Shown in pieces: positions 1-13,550 of a DNA stretch of 64,000 bases. The notes beneath the pieces are model-generated. The model did no database searches and was not told the origin of the DNA. It was given only the letters and a program-made list of their open reading frames with translations. A program made the position numbers and the translations under genes. Source of the DNA: Aptenodytes patagonicus (lineage: Eukaryota > Chordata > Aves > Sphenisciformes > Spheniscidae); the NCBI RefSeq assembly GCF_965638725.1, contig NC_134950.1, positions 14,632,101 through 14,696,100 on the forward strand. The letters are read 5' to 3'. Within the stretch, counting starts at the first letter, position 1. Every line of letters begins with the position of its first letter.

Positions 1-826
1 TTTAAAATTCAGCTTCTAAATGCTGTGAATGCTTAAGGAAGCCAGGTAACGTGTCTCATGCTGCACTTAAGCATTGTGAAGACAGAAAGTGCTTTTCAGA
101 TATCTTTTCTTTTTAGAAGGGATGCAGCTTTGTACTTACTGCAGAGAGCGTATACCCAAAGTCAGCAGCAGCTGGTACAAGCTCCTACATGGGCCAATAT
201 CAGCTTGTGCAGTCAAAGATTTCTCACTCTGGATTTCCATAAGTCTGCCTTGGGCTAAATCTCTGGCATGGTTGTCTGGACATGATCTTTATTCAGATCT
301 TTACCTCCATAGAGCTAATAACCCTAAATGTGTCAGTTTTACCCATCCTGTTTACTTTCACACCAGCAGATGTGTTACGTATGTTTTACCACTGAAACGC
401 CAAACGAAGCTCTACCTAAAAGACTGGAAGCAGAGGTTACAAATAAAATTGGCTTAACTCTTAGAGAGTTTCTAGTAGTTGATCCTATTCCTATCCAGAG
501 GTGTCTAGGTATGTATCGAGCATTACAAAAATTCAAGCATTCATGGTAACATCCTTCTGTTTAAAGCCAGCCTCCTGTCCAGCCTCCTGTGAAGGCCACT
601 GCTTCACAACAAGCAGCCCCATAGAGTTCTCTAACATTCTTTGTGTATGGCAAGTGATGCAATTTTTGGAGAGTAAAATTGTCATAAATAGCACATCCTT
701 CTCTCTCTCTTTCTGCTCTTTTGTCCTACAATTTTTTACCGATACAAGTATAAGGTGGATGATTCATCCCTTGCTCTGCACTGTTTCATAAATTTATGCC
801 CTCTCTGGTAGTCTACCTCACAAATC

Positions 827-851
827 ACAATATTTTTCTTGAAAATATTGT
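827..851. repeat. Perfect 10-bp hairpin
   Basis: ACAATATTTT and AAAATATTGT separated by a 5-nt loop. AT-rich; no terminator or RNA role is implied. Confidence 0.6.
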
Positions 852-2521
852 CATTTTGGATTTTTAGCTAGCCCTTCTCAGCCTAGATGACAGCTTTAAA
901 TTCCTAATATCTTTTGGGGCTGTTAATGTTGCACGTGACCTAAATGTGGAACAAACAAAAATTATATAAACACCCCAGTAAATTCATAGTATCAGTGATA
1001 TTATCAGCTTTCCATACACATTCATATATCAACAGCATGCCATCAGACTTGGTAACAAACTGCATTGGTTCCTTCCTCAACATATGGTAGCAGCATAAGA
1101 GGTTCTTCAGCCACAGATGAAATGGCTGTAACTAGAACAGTCCTATCTGTCTGAGCTGGTAGAGATGCTGGAAGGAGATTTGTGAGGTGTGAATCGTGTT
1201 GCTCACTTGGATGACTGGGTACCTAAACTAATATTTAGGGTCATCCTGATGGTCATTCTCATCTAGCCTGAGCCATTCAAATCAACCCTCCTTGACTACA
1301 GCATGCTTTGAGGTATGTACCACAGTCATTGTGGTTCAGAAGAGATCTGTCCAAGGTTCAGGTGGACTCTTCTGTATTTGTCTCTGCTTATATTACTAGT
1401 CTATAAGTATTGTGGAGTTTTGAAATTGCTGTTTGACTTTATGAGGTTTTAGCCTTCTGCCTCCTTGACTTCTGTACACGCTACAAGAAGAGCTAATCCA
1501 GACACAAACATTTAACTGGGCTTTTGAGTTCATCCTCAACATTTAGGGCTTTAATATTGATGAATCGTGTGATTAATCTTGAAAATGGTACCTGAACTAC
1601 AAATATGAGTCTCGGGTGCTGGCGACATTACTTCTGATGTCAGTGTTAATGAACTGTTTTATTTCTCAAGCTATTGAGAAAAGATGAGAAGATTGTTTCC
1701 TATGAAGATCTATGCAAATTCATGAATGGTCCCGGCAACTTTGGATTGAGACTCAATGTTTCCTATTCATAGTAGGATGCCTGTTCCCATCAGGCAGCAG
1801 AACTGTGTTCACAGAAGAGGTTCTATATTTTGATGTATACATCCTTTTCAGCAGGATCAAGTGGATAGCATCAATACCCAGAAGATATCCTGAGAACCCC
1901 ACTAGAAAGATTCTGAGAAGGAAAATGGTCCTGAACCAAAAAAAGGCTAGTCTGCTTGAAAATTATCAAAGGAGCAGCAGTAGTCCACCATGGGTAAGAC
2001 AATCTGTTTCTGAAAAGGTCTGTTCATGCTGAGAGAGTTTACTGGTAATCCCATTGCATATACCACAATAGGGATGATGACGATATCACTGGCCATTGGA
2101 GATCAATATGGTCATGTATGCTCTTGCCGAGTAAACCAGGCCAGTGAATTTTCCCCACTAGTGCATGCACTGAACCCAATGAGTTCTCTCTTCAAAAGAC
2201 ATTCTGCTTCAGCTGAAAGATACATATTCCAGGAAAGCAGCTGTTTTGTTCAACGATTAACAGTTAGCTGTGTCATTATTTTAAGTAGGATTTAAAGTAT
2301 AATTATTTTTTAATGGCACTATTATCAGAATCAATCCCCCAGACTTAATCATAGTTGTGTTTTTGAGTAGAGATTAAAAATGAATTATCCTTTTGCCTGT
2401 AGAAGAATTCTGCTATTTTTTATTTTGTACAGTGTTTCATGTGGTGTTTTACAATTCCATTGAGCCTATGCAATGATACCATCAGTTTTGCAATATTTAA
2501 GAGTTGTGCAAGTGACAGTGA

Positions 2522-2539
2522 TTTTTTTTTTTTTTTTTT
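2522..2539. repeat. Poly(T) run
   Basis: About 18 consecutive T. No retrocopy body is recognisable next to it. Confidence 0.85.
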
Positions 2540-5500
2540 GAGATATGCCTTCTGTGTCATTGAAAAAAGAACAGTTTTGGCAAATTAGAAATTTGGAAAA
2601 AATGTGTTGGAAGCAAAATATTTTAGAGGGTTTTCTTTAAAAAATATTTTTACATACAATTGAAGAAAAGTTTGGAATGAAATAACATTTCATTTAAAAT
2701 GAAACATTTAGAAAATGTCAGAATGAATTATGTGGGGATGGGGAGTTGCATCATTACTTTTGACTCAGATAATTCTATGCGCTCAAAAGAAATTCACAAA
2801 ATGTTCCAGTTTATTCCAATCTGCATGTTCCACCAAAAAAGTTCCATCAGTTTCTTTCCTCCAGACCTATTTCAGCTATAGAGCCTGCTGGGAATACTTA
2901 TAGCACAAGTCACCAGGTGAAGTTGCTAGATATGGCTTTGTTATTTTGGGGAACTTAAGATAATAACAAATAAAATATTTTTAGTTGCTCGTTTATAATT
3001 GGTTCTAATGTCTAAAAAGCTATGGTGAGCAGCAAGAACATTTGCTCAGAAGAGTGCAGGTGGAAGTGTTTGCTGCAGTTTCGTGTGGGCTGAGATTTTT
3101 AGAAAAGAGAGCCAAGAAGCACAAACCTGGTATCCATACTGTTACAGATAGTACAAACGATAGCATAGGAATGGCTCATGTGCACACTGCTTAGGGCTGT
3201 CGTTCTTTAGAGCAGATACTCTTTGTACACACTAACTAGCTTTTAATTTTTCACCCCCTGGGATTCACTGTACCCTTATGGCCATAAAACATAACTATTA
3301 TTTTGGGGAGGGTGGGATGGCTGAACAAAGTGCCTGAAGTGACAGAAGGGCTATGCTGCAGCCCACCAAAATGATGGCTTTATACAAGGAATCTGAGGGT
3401 AGGTGTTGCATGCCATGGGATTTGGTATGCATGCCCACTCCTATTCAGGATGGCAGTAGGTGTGTCTGTTCAGTAACTCACGTTCCGTAGTGCTGATTTC
3501 TACTATGTTGGGAAGCAAAGGGATGAGACTTGTGCCAGAAAAGAGTCAATAATATTTGCTGTCAGAATAAATGAGATAGTCTTTATTTGCTTATTTAATT
3601 TGATTTTAAAGTTTATTAACCCTAAATATATAATAATGCTTTGTATCTGAAATTACCAGACTGACATTACTGAGAATCTAAGCCGGGTCCATTTTACTGC
3701 ATGACATGATAATGGATAAACAGAATTGGGGAAATTTTCCTTTCTTTATTCACTGAGTGAAACTCATTTTGGTGCAGAAAGCCAATAAGATCCTTGAGGA
3801 TCGTATCACCTAATTTCTATTTCAAGAGCTTCAGTACATGAACAGGTCACGTGGAACATATGGGGGTTTTTTGGCTCTTCCATGCATGAAACAGCTATTA
3901 CATGGTTGCCTCTCAGACTGCTTTTGAGAATAAGAATACCCACATGACTAAGGGCTGGAAGAAGAGGCTGGCAATTTGAAGAACTTAATGGTGGTAAAAT
4001 GGGTGTTCTGCAATCAGAAAGTTAGTTCAGCAGAGTGGGGTTTCGCCATCTTGTTTTCCTCTCTGAAGAATAGCTGTTCTTCAGGGCATGTCTGAGAGAA
4101 AGAGGTGTGGCTAATGAGATCTTAATTCAGCTAATTGACAGTTCCTGACATTTCCAAGTAAGTGTTGTTACTGACTGGCATGATTTAGGGCTGTCCTTTA
4201 TGCGTGTTTCCCATATCCTCATTGGTCTCTGCCAAGTGCTGAATAATCTGGCCATAAGTAATGAAAACATATTTTATAGTTTGCATTTCATTTTCCAATA
4301 TGCTTTTGTCATATTCTTTTGTGGCCATAACTGAAAAAGAAAAAGCTTGGGAGAATAAACAAAAACTTACAGTGTGTTCCGAGAACGAGCAGTTCCAGAG
4401 GTTTTGAATTGGGAGAGGTCTGAATTAGAAACTGTAAACTAGTGAGAATGCGAGGCAAGGAAAACAAATGAAGTACAATTAAACTGGACCCTCTTAGCTT
4501 GAGCACTTTTACAATCTCTGTTGTTGCTTTGTGCTACAGGTGTAGAGGCAGTCTCAGAAGTAATTCTTACCATTTAAGGTTTTTAAGGTTAAAACTGGCT
4601 TTTGCTCATAGAGCAAATGACTAGCCAGTGAAGACAGAGAAGTACAAGAATAATACGTTCCCTACAGAGGAATACCCCATAACAAGCTGTCTGACCCATT
4701 GTGTAGCAGCTGCACTCTGTGAGGGGTCTGAAGAGTGCATGACAGCCATCCTGTCTCAGAGTGGGAAGGACAGGGACATTGAGTACACATAAAGAGGGTT
4801 GTATCAGGGACATACCTGGCATGAGGTGTTCCTTTCTTCTAGCTGGAATAATTTTGAAGACAGTGCATTTCAGTTCAGATATGAGCATCTATCATTTATC
4901 TCATATCATTTATAAAATACGTCTGCATTTTCTTCATCATCTGTTCTGAGTTCCTGCATTGTCCGTGAGCAACACATTTTGGGCTGGCAAGCTGGACGCC
5001 TTTCCAGGGAACTGTTCCCAGCCATAGTTCCTGGACCAATTGTCTGATCTTCCCAAAATCTCCTTGCTGTTTCCGTAAGTTAGAGCTTAAAAATAGTCAT
5101 AAGGAAATACTGAAATTTTGGTCTTGTTGTGATAGCCAAGCCTTTACTGCTGGCACTCCAAAGAGATTTTTTTCTCCTTTAGACAGCCATATGATATCAG
5201 CATAGCGTACCATCTAACTGCATGTACTGATTCTCGCCAAAAGAAACATACTGCATTGAGCTTCACCCACCCAGAGGAGTCACAGAGTCCGAGCACTTTA
5301 TCAGCCATCCAGCAAAGAAATCGAAGACATGAGAGATGGAAGAAACGATTGGTCATCTAATCTCTTTTTCTGTTTTTGCTGGTCTGATTGCCAGGGAGAT
5401 ACTGTATTAAAAGGAGTGGTCCACATATTCACTTCACTTATAAGCTGCCTCATTGTAAAAACAGCATTTAAAAATAAAGTTTAAAAATACTTGTGGATTG

Positions 5501-7812
5501 AAAATGTTATTGTGTCATTGTTTAGCCAAGCTCAAATAATTTAATACTTTCAATATTCCTTGTAAATGATCCATTCAGGCTTCTTTCTGTGTTTCTCTAA
5601 ATTCTATCCAGGTTTTCCTACTGAAATCCACAGGGCAGAAAAAGTCTGTTCAGACCAACATGCCATTTTTTCTAAATCAAAGTCAGGGGCTTGTTTATAG
5701 AGAGTGCTTTAACACAGTTCATTCCCTTTTCCCATTTTCCTTTCTTTGGTCCCTCTAAAAGCTTCCAGGACAGACTCCCTCTGGTTTCCCTTTTTTGGAA
5801 ATGGAAGCTGGGTATGAATTCAAATAACTTTTTTTTCCACATGCTTTTTCCTTAGGACACATGTGCTTGCTGATACATGTGTTTTTAAATTCGAAATAAA
5901 CTCATTGCAAATATTCACCAAGGATAGCAGGACGTTCTCTTGCTCTGTTAAACATTCCCAAATTCAAGGAATGGACAGAAGATCCAGAAGTCTATGGGTA
6001 AAATCTGGGATTACTTTTTAGTCTTCTCTTCAAAGAAGAGATTTGGTAGGGATGTAGGAGGTCCTGGAAGAGAAGCGGTCCTGCCCCATAGGAAAGGGAA
6101 GCTCCATTCCTGGGCAGGGCTTAACCTCATAGTATGTACCATGCACCACTACGGCTTGTGCAGGTGGGGAGTGGTTGCAAAGAGGATGCTATAGCTACCA
6201 GGGAGAAATTTCAACCCAGCTGGTTATTTTATAAGTTCAGTTCTAGATGTGGTGTGACAAGAAGCTCCAGGGCAGTGTTTCTAACTTCAAACTTCTGCTT
6301 CTGCCAAAGCTGGAGAGAGTACTGGAGGGAATTTACCAAGGTGAAAGGACTGTACAGGTGGTAGCCACCTGATCTGGCACATAACGCTGGGTCTTGTGAG
6401 AATTTAGCAACTTCTTCTAGCCTTGAGAGAAACTGGTGTCCTAACAGACTAAGTGCTAGACACACAAAACCGTCTGTTGGGGAACTCTACAACCTCAACA
6501 GTTTTGCAGAGACACATAGAGTAAGATACAACACTTCTGAAATCAAACGTCATCCCATTTGCTTAATAAGTTTGTTAACAGATAGCTATAAATAAAAGCA
6601 AATGTTAAGCAAATATGAATGTGAAGTTTTCTAGATTATTACTGCATATAGAGGCAAATTTTGTGATGTGCTGGAAGTGTTACCAGCCATTATCTTCTGA
6701 GAGTCCACACAGCTGAGGAAGTAGATTGAAAAGCATTCCTGACATTGTAGAAAATAATGTGCATTGATTTTCATTACTGACACATTACATCCTGTTTCAC
6801 AATTTTTGAACATGTGACATATTGACAAGAAAATTTACAGAAAGCTGGAGCACCCTGCATTAGTATTCATATACATTTGAATTCATGGGCATTTGCACTA
6901 CAATCATCTTTCTGCCACATTGAAAAGACCTCATGACTGTTCATGTAATGTACAAAGCAGTTAGAACTTTTATGGTGACGTATAAACAACGCTTAGAAAA
7001 CTGCAGAACAGGAGTCCCATTGTGAGTTTCAGTGATTGGCTGTTTAATGTCCAGATTATGAAATCTAGATTGCAAGCAAAAAAAGGAGGAAATCTCCAAA
7101 TAAATATTAGCAAGACAGTAATTTGATGATTTCATACACCTGTAATAGGTGAGATTGGGTTGAAGATCTTAGACCCATGACAAGTACTATACTGGACATC
7201 CTGTGGCAGTTTTGTTGGAAGAAATTAGGGACTCTAAAGTGTAGATGGTGTCACAAGATCCAAGAATGGAAAATCATACCCTATGTATCAAATCAGATTG
7301 TCAGCGACTGCTTTCTGTACCGTCCCACTGCCACAATGAAATAGTAATTCAGAACTCGATCAGTAGGGATGTAGCCATCGCTACAGTGATCTGTACTCTT
7401 AGAAAAATGTGGGACTTTAGATCTGCTAATGGATGATACTGTTTGTCCTCAATAGCTATTGACTTTGGTGAATGATGGTTCTTCAACGAATATAAATCTA
7501 GATGAAAGCCGAAATAATACAACACCTGCAAGGGTGAAAAGTGAGAGATGGTGACGGGAGGGAATTGTAGTTGGATGCAGCAGAGAACAGAGTACGTTCA
7601 CAACTGATACTCAGGCTTCAATACGTGAAGTCTTTATGTGGAGCAAGCGTAGCTGCATAATTACTGTACTGTAGCACCAGCACGCTGTGAACACAGCTGA
7701 CCAGGAGTTAAGAAACCTCTGCCTAGTGAGGAAGACTAAAACATTTGGTCAACAAATACCCATTCACTTGTTTGTTTAATGAAAGGAAAAGCACCTTCTT
7801 GTGGCAGTCTAC

Positions 7813-7842
7813 AAAAAAAAAGGGGGAGAGAGGAAGGGAGGA
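7813..7842. repeat. 30-bp homopurine run
   Basis: Nine A, five G, then a mixed AG tract with no pyrimidine on the plus strand. Confidence 0.8.
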
Positions 7843-8670
7843 TAGTAAAGCAAAGCAGAGCTGTTCTCTGATCTGTTTCCTTTCATTCCATTGCTTTGCT
7901 CTTTAATCTCTGCAGCAGCTCGTATAGGTGTTAACAAGACTGGGAAAGGCCGTTGGTGTGTCCTGCCTACTGACACCCATTTGTCCTTCAGTACCAATGC
8001 CAGGCAATTATAAATGGTTGTAAAGTTCTTTTAGTTCATAAAAATTTCCAGAAATATTTGCTTCAGTATAGCTTTTCAGTTGAAATGCTGCGCAGACTGC
8101 AGGCTAGGTATGTGAAATCCATGGCTACAGAAGTATGTTTTAAAGTCCCTAGGCCACAAGTTTGTTCCTCTTGCCAAGAAGAGAGGAAAATTTTTATAAA
8201 CTGGAAACAGAAATAAAAGAAGGTCAGGGACAAACCAGGAGAAAGGAAAGGAGAAGCTGTAGAAATACAGGCAGAAAAAGAGACATTTATTAATAATGCA
8301 ACTTTTTAATCAGTTTTTACGGCATTCAAACCTTGTCTCCAAAAATAGTCATGACAAAACTGGAAGCTAATACTGGCATCTTAGCAAGTTCAGTAAAGCA
8401 AATTTTAAAACTTAGTGCTTGGCAGAAGTAATTCACTGGCATGGTACATATGATAAATATTAATTAATAACTATATTATATTTTTTGTAATAGATATTAT
8501 TGTAGACTCCTAGAATACTGTGTGGTAGGCACGATACAGATCTAGAAAAAGACACAATCCCTGATCCTGACAGCTTTGAGCCTAAATAAAATTAACAAGC
8601 TTATTTAATCCTAAGGATGTATGGATATTAGTGGAAGCTGAAAGCAGAAGTTATAGTATCTATGATCATG

Positions 8671-9245
8671 TGTCCTGGTTTTGGCTGGGATAGAGTTAAT
8701 TTTCCTCCTAGTAGCTGGCATAGTGCTGTGTTTTGGATTTAGTATGAGAATAATGTGATAACACACCAATGTTTTAGTTGTTGCTAAGCAGTGTTTATAC
8801 TAAGTCAAGGACTTTTCAGGTTCCCATACTCTGCCAGCAAAGAGGTGCACAAGGAGCTGGGAGGGGGCACAGCCAGGACAGCTGACCCAAACTGGCCCAA
8901 TGGATATTCCATACCATGTGACGTCATGCTCAGTATATAAACTGGGGGGAGTTGGCTGGGGGGCAGCAACCGCTGCTCAGGGACTGGCTGGGCATCGGTC
9001 AGCAGGTGGTGAGCAGTTGCATTGTGCATCACTTGCTTTGTATATTCTTCTATTATTATTGTTATTATTATTATTGTTGTTGTTGTTGTATTTTTACTTT
9101 ATTTCAATTATAAAACTGTTCTTATCTCAACCCACAAGTTTTCTCACTTTTACTCTTCTGATTCTCTCCCCCATCCCACCAGGGCAGGGGGAGTGAGCGA
9201 GCAGCTGTGTGGTGCTCAGTTGCCGGCTGAGGTTAAACCATGACG
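8671..9245 (+). mobile_element. Solo LTR 1, avian ERV (ERVL-like by target-site length)
   Basis: A 575-bp LTR starting TGTCCTGGTTTTGGCTGGGA and ending GGTTAAACCATGACG. No retroviral coding sequence flanks it, so it is a solo LTR left by recombination between two LTRs. It is flanked by the exact 5-bp duplication TCATG (8666-8670 and 9246-9250), the length typical of ERVL-type integrases. A CRE (8919) and a TATA box (8934) mark the plus-strand promoter. An ATT/GTT triplet run occupies 9051-9089. I recognise the sequence as a common bird LTR type; the Repbase name (TguLTR5-like) is from memory and uncertain. Confidence 0.9.
8919..8941 (+). promoter_or_regulatory. CRE plus TATA box of solo LTR 1
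   Basis: Perfect CREB/ATF site TGACGTCA (8919-8926) followed 7 bp later by TATATAAA (8934-8941). The same arrangement is kept in LTR 2. Transcription would start near 8965 towards higher coordinates. Activity is not known from sequence. Confidence 0.65.
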
Positions 9246-10154
9246 TCATGCTAAATATTTTCTGCAAGACATTCTCAAACTGATGTATTCATCACTCCAG
9301 GCTTCATAGTGCAAGATAAAAAAATGTGTGTACTGCACCATCCAAATATTGTTCATCCAAACATTGTCTTAGCAATATCAGCTTGTTTTAGACAAATGTG
9401 AGTTCTCTGTTGTGTAGATGATCTATTTTCTTTTCCTCTTTTTGACAAAACTATATGCCCTCTTCCCTGTATAACGATTTCTTGCTTTTCTACTCTGATT
9501 CACTTTTTGTGACTTAAAATATTATCATTTGAGTAATTTGATTACATCTCCTGTTAACGTAATTCAGGACATTTAATATACATGTAAGAGTGATAGCTTT
9601 TAATATAAAGTCTAAATTAAACCTTTAAAACCTTTCTTGTGAACAGAAAGAAACTGGCAGCATTTTAAGAAGACGATACTTTTTCTCAAAAACATGTTTG
9701 TCAAAAATGGTCAAATGAGGCTTTAAAACATTTACTGAGGAGACAGCACTAGTTCCAGTGAATAAGTGGAAAGGTAGTGCCAGGTTGTATAAAAATTAGT
9801 AGCCTATATTATGTAAATTTTACATTTAAAAATTAACAAGCCAATTAATAACTAAAATGTCTTCTTTAGTAAATAAGGATTCTACTGGCAATTAAACAGA
9901 TTACTTGTAAAAAAGCTTAATAGAGCAGCAATTTGGAAGAAAAATGTGTAGTCATTTTTATGCTGTTAATGTTTAACAGAAAAATATAGGCATTTGCCAT
10001 TTTATGTATGATTAGCAGATGTAATTCAAAACTAAGTTTTGGTCATGTCTGGTGGTCTTGCTTAGCTGATTATAATGATTATGAAGGAATATATTATTTT
10101 GTAATGTAGACAAACCTCTAGTTCAGCATCTGTGGAACAAGTAACGGTATCACA

Positions 10155-10178
10155 GATACCATTACAATAAATGGTATC
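10155..10178. repeat. Perfect 9-bp hairpin
   Basis: GATACCATT and AATGGTATC flank the 6-nt loop ACAATA. A second GGTATC just upstream (10146-10151) could compete for pairing. Confidence 0.6.
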
Positions 10179-10986
10179 ATGACTAGCAGTGTCAGAACAG
10201 AGACCAGGGATCAAAGGAGGCAGCTGAAGGAGCTAAGTACATTGGCTGAGTAGCAGTGAGAGAATATATCTCTCTGATACAGTGGTTATTCAGGAACATT
10301 CAAATTATGACTTATAAAAAAGGAAGGGAGAGAAGCTCCTCTCATGGATTCTCTGTGTACTCTTGTTTTTTAACACAAGGTATTAAAATCTTTAAAAACA
10401 AGGTATTAAAACATTTATGAACATGTTGAATATGAATGGAGAAACATCTCATCGTCAACCAGTAAGGCGTTTGTCTTGCAGAAGAGTGAAAAACAGCTCC
10501 CCAGAGTAGTTCAAAACCAGTGGCTTGCTTAATCTGTTTCACACTTCAGCTCAACTTTCAGCCATGGACGTGAGAAAAGAGGTATGTGAGCGTTCATCTG
10601 TGTGTTTTCATAGTGAGTAAGCTCAGTGCTATTTCACCTGGATGTTTCTGTACTGTGATATGAGTGGAAAGTTGACAAGGTCCACTAGGCTTCAAAGATC
10701 CACAGCTTAATATCAGCAACCCACTAGCTGAAGCGTTAACTTGCTGTAACACCACTTGATCTCCTTGGGGGCATTTTTCTTACTATCAGATTCTGCTGAA
10801 TATAGTCCTTCTTGGTTTTCTTGGTCTTTAGTACCTAGAAAGCAACCTTTGGATATGTTAAAGAAACAATTAGAGGAGACGAAACAGTCAGGGAAGAAAG
10901 CAGTGCAGGGAAAGCCTGAAAATGCCTGTCTAGATTTCATTTCAGCAGTTCACTATACTGAAAAGGTGCCTTTTGTTTAGTAAGGA

Positions 10987-11014
10987 CACCTTGTTTCATC
11001 ACCGAAACAAGGTG
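10987..11014. repeat. Perfect 11-bp hairpin
   Basis: CACCTTGTTTC and GAAACAAGGTG separated by ATCACC. Outside the stem there is weak further pairing (CTTTTGT with ACAAAG). Confidence 0.65.
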
Positions 11015-13399
11015 AACTTGTACTTGAAGACAAAGAGAAGATACTGGAGGATATAGATTTCTAGTCCTAATATATACTCAATGCAGTATGAGGTTTTTAT
11101 GTAAAGTTCATATAATTTATTGAATAAAAGCCCTCCTTAGATTGAGATAGGTGTCACAAATCTACTTCAAAGTATACTCTCATACCTCTTGTACTTTAGG
11201 TGATTTTTCAGCATTAAAATGCCATCAAAAGAAAGACATCTCATTTTGCTGGATTTTGCTATAATGTGGTGAAGGGCAAGGTCTGGAGTGGTAAATTTGG
11301 GCTAGGTTTTAGGGCAGAAACCTTGGTAACCTGTCTCCATCTTCCCAAATCTGGCAGAATGGGTTAGGACACTGATGTCGCGTGGCTTTAAACCTACGCA
11401 GTGATCTAAAACTGGATCCACCTGAGGATTTTCACTGCCCCAGAGGTGGTAGTGCCCTGGCTGCCCAGCTGCCTAGGAATTCCAGGAACAAGAGACAAGT
11501 TTTTCCATAAATATTCTTTTATTCAGGGAATTTTTATATGATAATGTTGAGCAATTATGTGATCAGTGTCTTAGTCCTATTCTGTCAGCCCAGTTTCTGA
11601 TTCTGCATTGAGTAGAGCCCAAAAATACTGTTGGGTTTTTTTTCTCCAAGTAAAAATATGCTTTTTTCTCACACAAAGTATGTGATGGCTTGAATATTTT
11701 GATAACTTTTTAAAATGCCAGTGCTTGACTTCATACAAGAGAAAATCTTTCTGTGAAATTAAAGAACCTGCTTTTCAAGGAGCAGAATCTTGATGAAGCT
11801 GTATTGACTTAAAATTGAACTAGCTTTAAAGTACTCTATTTTATAACAACTGCCAGTTTTTAATAGTCCCAACAGCAAAAATATAAATACACCATGCTTG
11901 AAATTGCTTCTGTAGCATGCAGTTATTGGGGGAAATATTTTTCTTTTTAATGATATTAACATCTACTTTTTCCCATATGATTTCCAAACCCCAGAATACT
12001 CTTATTAAAGACTTAAGCCACTTAAAGACCAGTGGTTTTTAAACCTCACATTGTAGGTTTCCAAATTAACCAAAATTTTTCGCAACCTGTTTTATTCTTT
12101 CTACTTTTCAGATTTTGACGTTACCCAAATAGACATTTTTCTCAGAGCACTTCTATTCAAATAGTTTCATGGGGGAAGGATGGATAAAGTATTATTATAT
12201 CTTACTGTGAATGTTTTGGTTATCCAAAGCTCACTCTAAGTTTCAAAGCTGCTGGAAAAATTTAGATATGGAAATCCTCTATAGCTGTCCTGTGGATTTA
12301 ACGCTGCTCCCAATGAAGTCAGTACTGGTCCTGTTCCCAATTTCAGTGTGAGTGCTCAGGCCAATACATCCAGAGTTAGCCCAGCCTGTGGAGCTTAACA
12401 CCTTGGTCACCCACATTAAAAAGGAGATCTCTGCATCAGGGGGAGAGACGGGCTTTTTTGAAAACAAAAGGATGAGATATTTGAGCCTAGAGGAAGGAGG
12501 AGGAGGAAAGTAAGGAAAAGGAGGTTAAAACTAAGGGACGACAAAAAGAAGGGCAGTGGGGAGTATTAACCTAGTTCATCAGTTGTTTTGGTTACGTGCA
12601 AATACTTGGGTGCAGCTGGGAAGTCCTTTCCTGGAGTCAGCATGAAAACTAACTCCGGCACAGGGCTCCATCAAGCATGTCCCTCAGCTGGCTGACTTGC
12701 TTCTGTGTGAGCCAAACCACTGAAGTGTAGATGAGAGAAAGAGATGGAGATGCCAAATATTGGGATGCAGCTGTCTGAGTTTTCCATATAAAAGTCAGCA
12801 AAATAGAGATCTACATATTTTTTAAAACTCAATCCAGTTTCCAAAAGAAGGTCATAGAATTAAAACAAAAACATCCCAAAGCATTTACAAATAATGACTG
12901 GATTGGGCTGTGAGGTTCTTTCTTACCTGACAGATGGCAAGCCCAGCACATTCGCTGATCTGGGGAAAATCAAGCTCTCTCCCCACCAACAGTGGAGAGT
13001 ATAATTCATTCTCTTTAACCATGTTTCTTAATTAACTACTTTAAGGTAATTAAGCTTAGAAATCTCTTCATTAGTTTCTTTACTTCTCAGGATTCAGTCA
13101 TTTTGTAATTCTTTGATTAACTTCATGACCTCTCTTCATGTTTTCTTTTCTCTTTCCTGACTGACATTTCAGTCATTTCATATTTCATTCAAAAATATTG
13201 CTTTCCTGAATGCTTTGACTTTCTGCTTTTTCTGCTTCATAGCAGCCCTGTCTCCATTCCCACTCTGAGTCTTATCCAATACCTGTTGACGTTAATAGAA
13301 AAAAATTCCATCAAAATCAGCAGATTTGGGGCAGGCTTGTTCTCTAGGGTATTAAATAACAGCAGGTAGGAGGCACATGTGTGGAGCACAACTATTAGA

Positions 13400-13550
13400 C
13401 CAAGGGGAAAATCCTGACTTTTCCAGACTTCCTGTAATCCTGAGCAAATCACTTAAAATCTTGGCACCCTGAGCTCCTCCATTTCTCATACTGATGATGA
13501 TACTCACTAATATAAAGCAACTAAGATCTTACAAATAAAAAGAGTTATAC
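13400..13550 (+). mobile_element. MIR-like SINE relic
   Basis: Shows the MIR core order: TAATCCTGAGCAAATCACTT (MIR: GACCTTGGGCAAGTCACTT), then CACCCTGAGCTCCTCCATTT (CTGTGCCTCAGTTTCC) and CTCATACTGATGATGATACT (CTCATCTGTAAAATGGGGAT). Heavily diverged; MIR copies are old and sparse in birds. Confidence 0.5.

Larger units (their letters stand above)
1..8665. other. Unassigned intergenic DNA
   Basis: AT-rich. Contains short chance frames only, a 10-bp hairpin (827), poly(T) (2522) and a homopurine run (7813). I see no CR1, LTR, exon with splice sites or RNA gene. Confidence 0.6.

Noticed and set aside
1712..2295. Two moderate plus-strand frames that looked like pieces of a pseudogene
   Set aside because: No splice sites, motif or consistent frame; I could not match them to any family.
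4589..4949. Overlapping frames on both strands near 4.6-4.9 kb
   Set aside because: No recognisable residues, codon pattern or splice signals; chance.
8805..9243. Open frames over solo LTR 1 with Leu- or Val-rich runs
   Set aside because: They read through the ATT/GTT triplet repeat of the LTR on either strand and are low-complexity artefacts.
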